A stretch of DNA of 64,000 bases from Archilochus colubris (Eukaryota; Chordata; Aves; Apodiformes; Trochilidae): contig CM041103.1 in NCBI GenBank assembly GCA_023079485.1, positions 10,970,503 to 11,034,502 of the forward strand, read 5' to 3'. A program made the position numbers and the translations under genes. Positions within the stretch are counted from its first letter, which is position 1; each line of letters starts with the position of its first letter. Below the pieces are notes generated by a model. The model had not been told where the DNA came from and did no database searches. It was given only the letters and a program-made list of their open reading frames with translations. Of the stretch, positions 34,858-47,000 are shown one piece after another.

Positions 34858-34983
34858 ATGGCGGCGGAGTGGCGGGTTCTGCCGCAGCTCTCCCGTTCCC
34901 GCCCGCCCGGACCCGATCCCGCAGCCGCTCCCGAGCCCTCACACCGCGGGTGCTCTCGCAGCAGCGCGGACCGGCGGCCCTGA
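34858..34983 (+). CDS. Upstream ORF with TISU start, 41 codons
   Basis: Starts MAAEWRVLPQLSRSRPPG at an ATG in a perfect TISU context and stops TGA at 34981-34983, 37 bases before the SGSM2 ATG and in a different frame. Product, if made, is an Arg/Pro-rich peptide of unknown role. Whether it is in the mRNA depends on the transcription start. Confidence 0.35.
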   Translation: MAAEWRVLPQLSRSRPPGPDPAAAPEPSHRGCSRSSADRRP

Positions 34984-35020
34984 GCGCGGCGGGGCGGGCG
35001 GCCCCGCTCCCCGCTCCGCC

Positions 35021-35077
35021 ATGAGCTGCTCGGCGGACGCCGTGAAGGAGAAGCTGCTGTGGAACGTGAAGAAGGAG
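35021..35077 (+). CDS. SGSM2: SGSM2 exon 1
   Basis: [19 protein letters not shown], phase 0; human differs only in the first residues. The start lies in the CpG island. Confidence 0.94.
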
Positions 35078-38000
35078 GTGAGGAGCGAGGTGTGAGGCAG
35101 GAACAGCCCCGTGCTCCGGCGGAACCCCGGGAGGGCTGCGGGGCCCCGGGCCGTCCTGTGCACCTTCCCTCGCGAATCCTTCCCCGGGCCGGTTCGGTTC
35201 CATCTCTTCTGCAGCAGGGTGGCGATGAGGAGTTGGGTTGAAGTACCTGGAATCGGTGCCGCCGGTCTTAGGGCAGAGGGAGTTGGAACAGCCCCAGGCT
35301 CCGTCCTGAGGCGATGAATGGAGCGCGGGGTTTGTTGGGCTACAACTCTTTAACCCTTCCCGTGCCAGCGCGGAGGCTCCGTGACCTTCCCGGAGCTGCC
35401 CCGGGGGCCGGGGCTTTGCTGGGCTGATCGGAGAGGAGGAGAGGGGCAGAACTGTTAGCACAGTTCCCCTGTCAATTGTTCAGTACTGACTTTTAGAGGA
35501 GAAAGGGTGGAAATCAGTGAAGAGAGAGCTAATCCTGAGGTACCCTGGTATGGACCGAGCTGGCTCCCAAATGCCGGAGCCCTGTCAGAAGTGTCTGCTC
35601 CTCTGCTGGGTGACTGCTCTCAGGAGCTCTGTGACATGCTGGGGATATCCCAGGTCTGCTGGTGGGCACACAACCCAAGGGGGTGTCATTTGGACCCCCT
35701 AGGCGGTGCTGACCCCTCCCAAAGCAGGATGCAGGAGATGCTTCCTGCAGGGCGGGCTTGGTGCTGAGCCCCTCCAACAGGACCCTGCCCGGGTGCTGCG
35801 GGAGGAGGTCCCGGGTGCCCTGGTCCATCAGCACCTTGGTGAACATCCTCCCGGTGAGACTGCCTGCACGGTGAGTATGGTGTGTGTTCTTATGGCATTT
35901 CCCATGGAATGGCTGTGTGTAGCTGCCTGCTTTTACACAGGAGTTAAGTGAAGATGAAATGCTTCTCTATCACAGAAATACAAGTTATTTTTTAGAAGCC
36001 TTAACCATCCTCGTGCTCCTTCTCCTCCCCCAGCTCACAGCTGAGTAAATGAGAAGTGGGATGGCCAAGGGTCATTAAAGCTCAATGAGAAGTTGCTGCT
36101 ATGGCCAAGGTGCCTGAGCACGGGTGTCCTCATGTCTGCTGGTATTGAAACCAGAAAACATCAGATGTTTCAGTCAGTGTAGGTTGACCTGAAGTGGCAC
36201 AGGAGGGACTGGCATGTAAAGGATGGTCTGTTTGGAAAATTGCAGGACCCTGTCCTGGGATGACCCAACCAGCAGCAGGCTGCAGGGCCCTCAGCAGGGC
36301 TCACCTATGGCTTGATCTCCTCCTAAGTGATGTGGCTCAGTGAAGCCACGAGCCTGCCACTTCATTTAGACATTTTAGCTTAAAATAAGACCTTTGAGTC
36401 AAGATAATACCAGGTTTGGCTTAGAAACCTGTGTGCTTGTTCTTCTGGGTTAATGTTTAAATATATAAATAATTCTGAGAGGTGTTTTCTGACTCTGAAC
36501 ATTACAGTCTTGTGCTAATGAGGAAGATTAAAAGTGAAATGGATTTTCATGATACAAGCCAGCTTGAGCTGAGGAGAACAAGTGGGATATGATTTAAAAA
36601 TCTGAGGCTAATTTGTTTTTAAAGTCTCTAAAATGTTTTTAATTGGGCTCTAGCTTTTAGATTACTTGAATAATGCTTGGAAGTGTTATTAGTACCTTCT
36701 GTGTCATCTACATTCTTTTTTTTTTCTTTTTCCCCAAATCCTCACAAATGCTCCTTTAGAGGATTTGTATTGGCTGGGCATTTTGGAATTTGCTCAGAGC
36801 TTTCCATCCTAAAATAGTAGAGCTTTTTGGTGACTATACACCCATTAAGGTGGCACCTCTCTCCTGTGCACTGCACAGATGTGTAGTGAGGACCCTCTGC
36901 CTTCTGCTCATGCACAAACGGTACCAGGAGGCAGGCAGAGAAACTGAGACAGAGGTTCTGCTTTTCTTTCAGACAGTCAATCAATGAGTGCAAACCCCTA
37001 GTGTACCAACCACCAGATTCTGCTGCCTGAAATAATAGTAATTAACTTTTTGTGATATAATTTTCAATCTGATTTTTTATTCTGTGTGACTTTTCACACA
37101 GCCACTTATACTTCTGTGTCTGGTGTGTTGGTGGTATTGTTTTGAAAACTTGTCTGTGGGTCCATTCTTAAAGTAGTTGTTCCTTCCCCTGTCCTTTAAG
37201 CCCAAGCTCTTTCTCATGTTGAATTACTTTCAGTTAACCTCAATATCTGATGGCCTTCAGAGCATGCATATTCTTTCTGTATGTTGCTTACACCAAGCCT
37301 ATTAAAATTCAGTTGTCTTTGCAAAATGGTTGTCTCCAAAGTCTATTGGTGCAAAGTGCTTTTTTTATTGTGTTTTTTTTTTCTCTCTCTCTCTGCAAAA
37401 ACTCTTGTGTTTTTCCTTTGGGAAAATTTAGTGTTGTTTGCTTTTTCTCAGATGGACTCTCAATTCCCACTGGTAAAGAATGTATTTTGTTGGCTCAGAT
37501 GGAGCAGAAGACATGTAATGTGTTTTGAAAATTCAACTCTACCGGGATTCATGCTGAGGCTGCTTATAAGTTCACATTTCAAGCGTTTATCTCTCTCTGC
37601 AGGAAAATCTGTTCTGACAAGTAGACTCATAAAACAGGCTTTTCTCTGGCTATTTCCTCCTACCTACTGTTATGGAGGCTTTTTGCCATTTCTGGATTTA
37701 AACACAGCACTCTTTCTCTCTGTGAAACAAACAGGTTAACAATGAGCTTAGCAGTTTCACCCTGAAAAATTTCAGAGTCCTTTGAAATGCAATTCCTCAT
37801 TTTACAACTAAAATGCAACTGTTAATAAATGAGAGGAGCAGTAGCTACACAGGCTAAACATGGTCTTGGTTATTTCAGTATTTTATGAGCACTGTTCTTT
37901 GCCTCCAATGCTGCACTGTCCCCAGGCTGCTTCTCCAGCATCTCATCATGATGCTTGGTTGAGGACAGTGCTGCAGCCTGTGTGCTGAAAGAGTGGGGCT

Positions 38001-41000
38001 GGGCTGGGAGGTCATTCCTAACCCTGAAGGTTAGAGAAGGATTGAGTTGTGCTGGTGTTTGACTGCTTTTGAAAGTTCTGGCCATTGTTGTATGTAGGAG
38101 CAAGCCAGCACTGATTGATTATAATGTCATGCAAACACATATCAGCTTTAATTTGAGAACTTGCTTTGCTGTACCTGGATTAATGCTCTCACCAGGATAT
38201 TCTTCACTCTTCCAGTGCCCAGATCTTTACTGGGGTACATGGAGCTTTCCCATCCTTGCTGAGGCCTTCCAGAGCTCTCTGCAGTTCCCCTGATACAGGG
38301 ATGCTTCTGCTTCATGGATGGAGAGGCTGAAACACACAGAAGTTGCTGCAGTTGCTGCTTTTCTCCATGTTTGTGCCACCTGGCAGGTGTAAGCCTGGCT
38401 GGGATGAGTGGATCCTGTGTTGATGTTGCAGAGAGGGGCTGCAGAGCAGGGTGATGTTTCCAAGGTGATGGAGGAGCCTGTGGCACACTTCAGCAGAACA
38501 TCCACTGCCTCCTTCCCACCTGAGCCCTCTGTCCTGGGCAGCAAACAGCAGCTCAGCAGGCTGGATCCATTTCTGTAGCTGTGCAGGTGGATGGGTCAGT
38601 GAGGAGGGGAAGGCTGCCAGTGTTTCTTTTAATGACATTAATTTGCAGTTTGTTCAGGTCTGTTAGCATCTGCAGGTGGGTGTCTGTGTAGGCTTATGTT
38701 CAGAAAGCTTCATTGACAAATGCCTTCCCAGAACAGAGAGACACAACAACATCACTCCCTAAAAAGAAAGCTGCACAAAATTGCAAGGAGGAAAAAAAAA
38801 ACCAACAAACCAAACAAAGGCTTGTGTTCCATTTCATCAGAAACATTTGATTCAGCTCCTTGCCTGGAGCATCCCTGAATTACGTGGCAGTGAGGAATGA
38901 TGTGGCATTGAAGAACGCTGCATATTCCAGCTTTTGCATCTGCACATCTACTGCCTGTGCCCTGAAAGTGTTTCTGGCAATGCTCACTGAGTCTCCAGAA
39001 AATGTGAAAAGGTGTTTGCTGCCAGCTGGGAGCAGGCACTGAGGGCTTGCCTGGTCTGTCCTGCTGAGCTCAGGAGGTCATGGACTCAAACTCTGCTGGC
39101 AGCCTGACCAGATAGTGCTGCTGCATTAAAGTAGGGTTGATGATTGCATCTGAAATATTTTTCTTTCTAGTTCTTAATAAACTTAACATTTTTGGTCCTG
39201 GGCTCTAGACTGGGATCTGAATAACACACTGAGCTAATAAAGATCTGTGCTTGGGGTATGCCTGGGAAATGTGTGACACTGGGGAATTGGCCTCTGGGCT
39301 CCAGAGCTCTTGCTCTTGGTAAACAGCTCTCCCTCCCTGTCATCAGGAATTGAATTCCAGTTACTGTTCCTCTGGGAGCTGAGATTGAAATCACAGTCTG
39401 CAGTCCTGAGTGGTGCCTGAATTTGTGCCACTGAGTCAAATGTGCATGGCTGACCCTGGTGCAGCTCTCTTGTGCTTCCTCTGTCCATCTTCATGGTAGT
39501 GACACGTGGAGGTACTTTTTCCCTGTAATAAATCAGACCTTTCATTTGGTAAATTAAATGCAGGTTTTTTTATCCAGTGAAATCAGAACAGCTTGCAAAG
39601 GTTGGGCCACTGTCCTTCTTTCACAGATGGGTTGGCTGAGCCATGGAGAAGAGTTGGCTTGGAGCAGTGGATGGCACTGTCCTTGTGCTTCCCCTGCAAG
39701 CTGTGGTTGCCATAACTTGCTGCCTCCCACGTGTGAATATTCAGGTCAGGGCTGAGCTGGAATTTAAAACAGCAGAGGGGCACAGCTGCCCTGTCCCTTT
39801 CCCTGTGCTGAGCTGTGATCTGCCTAGGTGCTATTACCTAGAGAACTGAACCTCTAGGTGAGGTTTGGAAGATGCTTTGTTGGGTTCCTGCCAAGATAAA
39901 TGGACAACAAGATTGTAAATCCACAGTGATGTGACTGAAAATGTGAGAAGGGGAAGGGGGATGGTGGGTAAACAAAATAATCCTATTCCTTCCTGTGCTA
40001 GGTCCCATCCAGGAGACCTTCTCACACTTCAGCTTCTTTCTTGATATGCTCTTATTCTTCTACTTCCCACTGCTTCACTGTAAGGTCCAAAGTTCTTACA
40101 GCCATGTCAGAAATGCCACAGGAAAGAAACCCATTGCCTTGGTAGGAGTTTATATTATCAAGGCTCAGTATGTGAATAGTGAGCCAGGTTTTATGAAGTG
40201 CAAGAGACTTGAAGTCCTCAGATGTAAAACGTGTTCTGCTTTTAAGACCTCTTTCATGCATGCTTCCCCCCTCTCCAACATTTTCCTTACAACCCAGAGG
40301 GCTCCTCTTTGAGAAGGAGTCCCAGTGCTGTAGGATCCTCTGGGACCAGGATTTGGGGTGAGGAGCAGGCAGCCCTGCTCTGGAAGGCTCCTGCAGCCAG
40401 GCTGGGGAGTAGGAGTGGGCATGGAGACCTCTCCATGGTTACTGGAGCACAGCATCCAGAATTGGTTTCTCAAATGCTCCTTCTGGAGGAGGAAGCCTTT
40501 CAGAGTGGCAAAGGCACCAAGCTGCCACCTCCTTGTCACAGCAGTGGCAGCACAGGCCCTGCTGTCCCTGGAGCACTGCAGCTTCTGGCTCCAGTGCTGA
40601 GCAGGAAGGCTTAGAGCCTCTGGATCTGTCAATGCAACAAAGGACCAGGAACCCAGCTAGCTGTGAACTGGTTATCTGGGGTGCTAGGTGCAGCCTAATG
40701 AGAGCTGAGTGCACCATTGCCAGCCCTGCTGAAGGAGCAGGGGTTGAGGTCTCCTGGGTCTGCAGCCCATCACTGAGCAGCCTGCACTGGCACTCAGGCC
40801 GTGCTGCTGAGCTGCCTGGTCAAGACTTGCCACACAATGATACCTGCTAGGTAACTCACTGCTTGCTGGATTCCAGCACTGCTGTAAATACTGTTTTCAA
40901 GCCAGATTTTCTGCCACAGTAATGCTTACTTCATATATCGAAAATTATGTGGCATTTTAGGCAGTGTCCCAACCCTGTAATTACAGTTCAAAAGTGAGAG

Positions 41001-44000
41001 AAGCCAAAAGTTATTCTGGATTTCTATCTGGAAAAGCAAGTGCACTATAGCCAGGAAGGAATGAGTGCCTGATATATGAGCTGGCTGAGGCAAATAGGTT
41101 TCATCTGGTATTAGGCTGAGGAAGACATCGGGATAGGAATACGCTGGCAAATGAATGGAGAGTAACCACAGCCTGTCTTCAAGAGCTTAAGTGTAAGATT
41201 TGTCTGTTTTCTTCATTAATTTTTGAAAGTCAGTAATCCACACTGAATTCCCTCTGGAGCTTGACACATCAGCCTTGAAACTGGAGAGGAACTTTATTTT
41301 AAATCAGTAAGAAGTGTGATAAATGTACTTGTGTTTGCTGTAATTGTTGAATTCATGTCTAGAAGTGAAACCAATGGCACTGTCTTCTCTGGAGGGTTTT
41401 TCCCTCTCTTCCTTTAGTATAGTGTCTGGTGCAGCAGAGCTTCAAGAGCATAATTTGTAATTATTGTGGTATGGAAGGCCCTCAAATGGGGCAGAGGTTG
41501 CTGTAAACCTCCCTTGGGATGCATATCTGTGTAGCTCAGGGATTTTTTGTGTTTGAGGAAGAGAGCAGAACACCACAACTGAAATAATCTGGTAACTACA
41601 GGGGCATGCCCCCAGCAGGCCTTAGGCTGTTCTACCAGAGCTTCACTCTGCCCATGAAAAGCTGCTCAGGTTTGTCCTTCCTGTCCCTTAAACACTTTTA
41701 TCCTTCCTTCCCTGCAGAGAGTATCTTGAATGAGTTGTTAGTCCTCTGTTGATGGGGAAAGGGCAAGCAAAAGTTGAAACAGGATCTCCCAAGTGCTGTG
41801 CTGGTTTGCGTTGGGATCTTACAATTAATTCTTATTATTTCTTTATTTCAGGTAAAGCAGATCATGGAAGAAGCAGTCACCAGGAAATTTGTACATGAAG
41901 ACAGCAGTCACATCATCGCCTTATGTGGTAAATGACACCCACAGACCCAACACTGCATGATCTTACTTTTCCTATAGAAATGTGTTTTCCCTGCTGGTAA
42001 ATAGAGGAATTTAAATATAAGAAATAATGGAGTCAAGGCCCCTGTCACTTGACCACTTTATTCAGTGAGAAGGAACAGTTGGATGCTGGTCTGAAACCTA
42101 GCCTGTAGTTTACCAGGGCCAATAAAAAACTAACTCTGCTCATCAGACATGGCCTGGGAATCTTTGGACACTTTCTCTTTGTGCTTCCAACTAAAGACTT
42201 AACTGAGAGTGACAGGAGAACCAGCATCAACATCTACTGAGCGTGTGCAGCCAGGCACACCCAGTTACGTGTTGATCACACTGGAGAGGTTAAGAAGAGT
42301 GGGAAGTAGAGAAGTAGACTGTCTAGAGAAATAAGTATTGACATGTTACTAAAAGCCCAAGTCTGAGAGTAGGAACCTTTTCCTTACACAACACTGAAAC
42401 TCCACCTTGCTCCATGGTTACATGTGCAGGGCTGATCTTAGGCTAACCTGCTTGTTGTTTCCAAGTTACCTTTTACTTACAGCTTAGGAGAATTTATTAA
42501 TCCCTACATATTAGTGCAAGATTTGTGCATGTTCTCTGGCTAGTGTTTAATTGCTATCAGTATAGACTCTAGCCATTTCCTCCATTTAGGTTGTGGTTAT
42601 GTTAGATATTCCTCTTTTATCTACTGTATATTTGCACTATGCAGAGGAGAAAAAGTGAGGAAAATGGTCTGGAGGTAGGAGCAGGTGAAGGAACCTGAGC
42701 CTGTGCCCTTGCTGCAGGCTGCCTCTTTGATCTGTAGGGCTTGTGGTGGTGGTTGTCCATTTTCTGCCTTTGAATGTGCCTTCCACATACCATCATATCT
42801 GATGAGATGTGCTGCAGTGTTGATGTAAGGGATAGTGGGGAGACAGCTATTTTGGTGAGACTCTGCTTTGCCAAAATTAGCCATACTGTAAAATCTTAAT
42901 ATTTCTCCCTCCCTCCTGCTGTCATTCCAGTTGGTTTTGTGTTCTGAATTCTGCAGGGAAGAACTAATAACTCTCCATGAGCTGCCTTATTATTGCCAAG
43001 CAATCCTACCTATCCTAAGGCTGAATGTAGAACTTAATTAACACTAAACCCAGATAGGGGAAGCTGAATGTTCTGCTGCCACTTCAGGTGAATGAATGGA
43101 GAAACTGTTTCCAGCAGGTTTGGCTGGCAGCTCTGGCTGGGGCTCTCCTGTGTGTGCTCTTCTCTTCCCTCCCCCACTCTGGTTTCATCTGCCTCTTCGA
43201 GAGGTTCTTCCCTTCTCTTTAAAATTAGATTGGCTCAGTGCATGAGTCATTTTCAGTGAATCTTCGTTATAAATATAGAATCCTTGTGAATCATTTTACA
43301 CTCCTCCAAGGCTGAGTTTAGGAAGAGTCTCTTAAATATATGGTAGTTGATTTTCAGGACCTGTCTGCATCAATAACTGAAAATTCCCTGACTCCCCTAG
43401 TTCCTCAGTGGCTGAAGGTGCCATTCTCCAGACCCAGGTGGGCTCTGTGCCACCCTGATGGCCCTGGAGGGACAATGCCTCTGTGCCAGCCACATCTCCT
43501 CACCTGGTGGAAGAGGTTTGTTGTAACCACAGTGACTCTGCTGCAGTCTGTAGGCTTCACCTGTGTGATCTGGGAAGGAAAACAGCGCTGACATTTTCAG
43601 CCTTGTGGGGAAGCAATGAATTCAGACGTTTTTATATTTGGCCTCAACCCAGTTTATAACCTGGTTACATTCCAGTTACTCCTTCGTCCTGCCTGATTTA
43701 TCAGAGATCCAGCTCTGTTCAGAGCCCTAGGGGGTCAATTTGGGCTGGTGCTGTGTGGCTAACATGTGCCACATCAGGACCAATGCCCAGGCTTCTTTGG
43801 GCTGCGGGTTGGTATTGAGTGATTTCACCCCTGCTGTGCTGTCAGCTGGGGCATAATGAAATGCTGCCAGGTTGGTGGGTGTCTGTAGCATCTCTGGTGG
43901 ACAGTGGGCAGGCGTTTCTGTGAGGAACTGGATGTGGATGTTTTCAGCCTGGGTTATCTGGTGCCGTTTCCTTGGTAACAGCAGCTGCCATCTCCTGACG

Positions 44001-47000
44001 TGCGGCCTGGGAACGCTGCTGCTCTGCATCCCTCCTGCCACCAGCATCCCTCAAGTTGTCATGGCTGGTTGTGTTCTAGCCCTTCCCAGCTCTTACACTT
44101 CAGGGGGAAAGGAGAAAGGGGGACCTTTGCTTGCATCTCTCTCTGCAGTTACCTGCTGTGTATTTACCACTGATCAGCAAGCAGAGGTTCCAGTGCAGTG
44201 CATTGCACTTACTGTGTTTGTCCAAAAACCACCTGCAGCTTTGCTCAGCCTTTTTCTGCCTGTTTGCACATATTTAGATCTGACATTAATGTACTGCTAT
44301 AAGCGAAGAATTAAAAACCTTTAAGTTTAAATTTTAATTTAAGTTGGCTTCATACAGCAAACACAATGGGACACACCTTATTTGTGGATGGGTGTGAGAC
44401 AGAAATGGTGTTCTCTATGTTGTCAAGGGTGTGTAGCTCATGCCATGAATCTCACAGGACTGGTTTCCTCCAAGTGGTGTGTGCTTGGATGATTATCAGT
44501 GTAAGATGCTTTCTTCTTAGAAAATAAGTAGAGGGGAATGTTAGTTGGAATAGCTCTGTATCCATCAGTACTTGTTCACAGTGGAAGGGCTGGCAAATTC
44601 TGAGCAACATGAATGCTTCTTGAGCCCTGTGAGCATCGTAGAGCCAATTCAGTTTGTAACGTGATCAAAGTTAATATGCAAGTCAGTGTGACTGGACTTT
44701 ATGTCAAACCATTCAACAGTTATTTCTCAGCTTTAATTAGGTTTTGTCACAGCTTCCTGGAGCAGATTAGTACTCCATTAATTTTGGAGGTAGTAGACAA
44801 TAGGAAAGCAATTGTTTGGCTGGATTTTCTGGAGCCTGGTGCTTTGTTTGAGATTAGTTAAGTGCTTAAGTTTAAGGGTCTGCAGATGCTTGCAGGAGTA
44901 CACTCAAAGAGCATCAACTGATGTCCTGGCTATGTCCCAGTCAAAGCTGGCAGTGGAGAGCCAGGAAACCTGTGATCCTCCAGGTCATCTCTCTGGATGT
45001 TTCAGGGATGGAGAGGAGAGCATGCCTGAGTTGCAGGAGTGCCTGGCAGTGCTGGTTAGGATTCTAAGCTGCTGAGAGTTACCTAAGAGTTGACCACAAA
45101 AATGTGGCTAGTTGTGGAAATGTTTTTTTCATTGGTCTTATGATGACTTGTTAACCCGTTTCACACAAAGTTAATTGCGTTTCAAAGAGAAGATCTAATT
45201 AGGAGCCAATGACTACATGATGCTGGAGCTTCTGGTGTGTTCTGGTTTTTCTCATCCAGGACCTGAAATCTAAACAATTATCAGTCACCAAAAGTCACGA
45301 TTGCCAGCCCCAAGCAATGAAAAATCATGAGTCAGAAATCTTTGCCTTTATGGCCCTAAATTACAAGACTGGATTAAAGTTAATGACAGGAAGATAAAAT
45401 CAACTGAGAAATAGAAATGTATTTCTTAAATCCATTTCTTATCCAGAGGTTCTTATCCAGTGGCATGCTTCAAGATGGTAAAACCTTCAGGTGAATATCA
45501 GATATTGACAGACTTGCAGTAAAGTCATGGGGGGAGGCAATGTGGGGAACCCTTTTAAGCTGAGAAGTTCCTTTTAGAAGTCCTTTCCTTGCCTCCTGTT
45601 CAAAGTATGGAAACAAAGTGTTAACAGGTGTTCAGTGAAAGGAGCAGGAGGTTGATTTGGTTTAGTCTGGACCTTGTATTTGAGGTGTCCTGGCTGTCCA
45701 TATGACATCTCTTTTTTTCTTAGCTCACAGAAATGTAACTTGTATAGAAATAGATTTAAATAGCCATTGTCCAACTAGACATTTTATTATTTTAGTTATT
45801 TTGGCTTTCTACCCTGGCACTGATGTTTTTTTAAAAAATGCAGTTAATCTCCCTTGGAAACATGGGTCTCAAATGAAATGTGAGCCTCCCTGGATTACTG
45901 CTCCTGTTTGGAAAACAAACGTTTTCAGTGGTGATTAATGCTTCAAAAGTAGTTTACAGAGGTTATACCTCACTTCATAAACACATTAGCCCAAAGAGAG
46001 TACCAGAGATGGTTATGATTGGGGGAAGGCAAATATTTCTTCACACACATTTAAAAGCTTTGATTGTGCTCCAAAGATGACTGCTTTAAAGTAATGAGAG
46101 GCCTGCTGTAGAGGAGAGGGGAGGAAAAAAAAGAGAGTGAATATTAGCTGTGAAGTGAAATCAAACAGTTTTTGAACTGCACATGGTTTTAGTCTGGGAA
46201 GTGAAATATAATCTCTCATGCTTTTTAGAACACTCTGCTAAACATTTTGCTTTAGTCCTGGGCCATCAGTCTGGATCATATTCAATTATTTAGAGAAACC
46301 TCAGTCATTTTGATTTAGCTTTAATAACGTTTAATGGAAACACTTTAAACACTTCCATGTTGAGATCCTTGAATCTTAATGGTCAAGATTTTAAAGAGCA
46401 GTACACACCAACTTCCAGCCCGGATATTTCCCACCTAGACTTATATTTAGAACTGAGGAGATATCCTTTTTTTTTTTTTTTTTTTTTTAAATCTCCCCAG
46501 GGACTTACTGAAAATATGGAAATATGGTGTCAGGACAGCTGTAGCTGGAGAGTCCAGGATTCCTTGACATTTGAAGACAGGATGTCAAATGGTGATTGTG
46601 ACCTATGCACATGCTTGCTTTTCGGTTTTCTCAATGAAAAAGCATGCTATAACTTGGTTATAAACTGGGTTTCAAGCTGATCAGATCTGCGATTAGCCAG
46701 GTAAAACCACAGCAGCTGCAGATGATGAGCATCTGACTGCTGCTTCACAAGCCTCTTCTTTTCAGTTGTTCTTATTTTCTTCAGCCTCATGAATTCTATT
46801 CCCTGTGCACAGTTTCCATGAAAACAAGATATTTAGCTGTGGTGTTTCTTCCACTCTTAAGGAAAATTTCATCTGCTAAATAAACCCCATAAATAATCTT
46901 TTCACAGGCCTGCTTTGCTTACCACCCTTCAAACCCCATCCTTGGAGCTCTTTTATTTCACACTCCATTAAATCATGTCACGATTTTCATAAAGGAAAAA

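Larger units (their letters stand above)
34690..35440. promoter_or_regulatory. SGSM2: SGSM2 CpG-island promoter
   Basis: A CpG-dense block with, in order, an RFX X-box-like GTTGCCATGGCAGC (34800-34813), a perfect CRE TGACGTCA (34840-34847) and a YY1/TISU element GAAGATGGCGGC (34854-34865). The transcription start is probably near the YY1 element. No TATA box. Confidence 0.8.

Noticed and set aside
34691..35461. 256-codon minus-strand open frame
   Set aside because: Antisense to the SGSM2 CpG island and exon 1; Arg/Ala/Pro/Gly-rich composition is what GC-rich DNA gives by chance.
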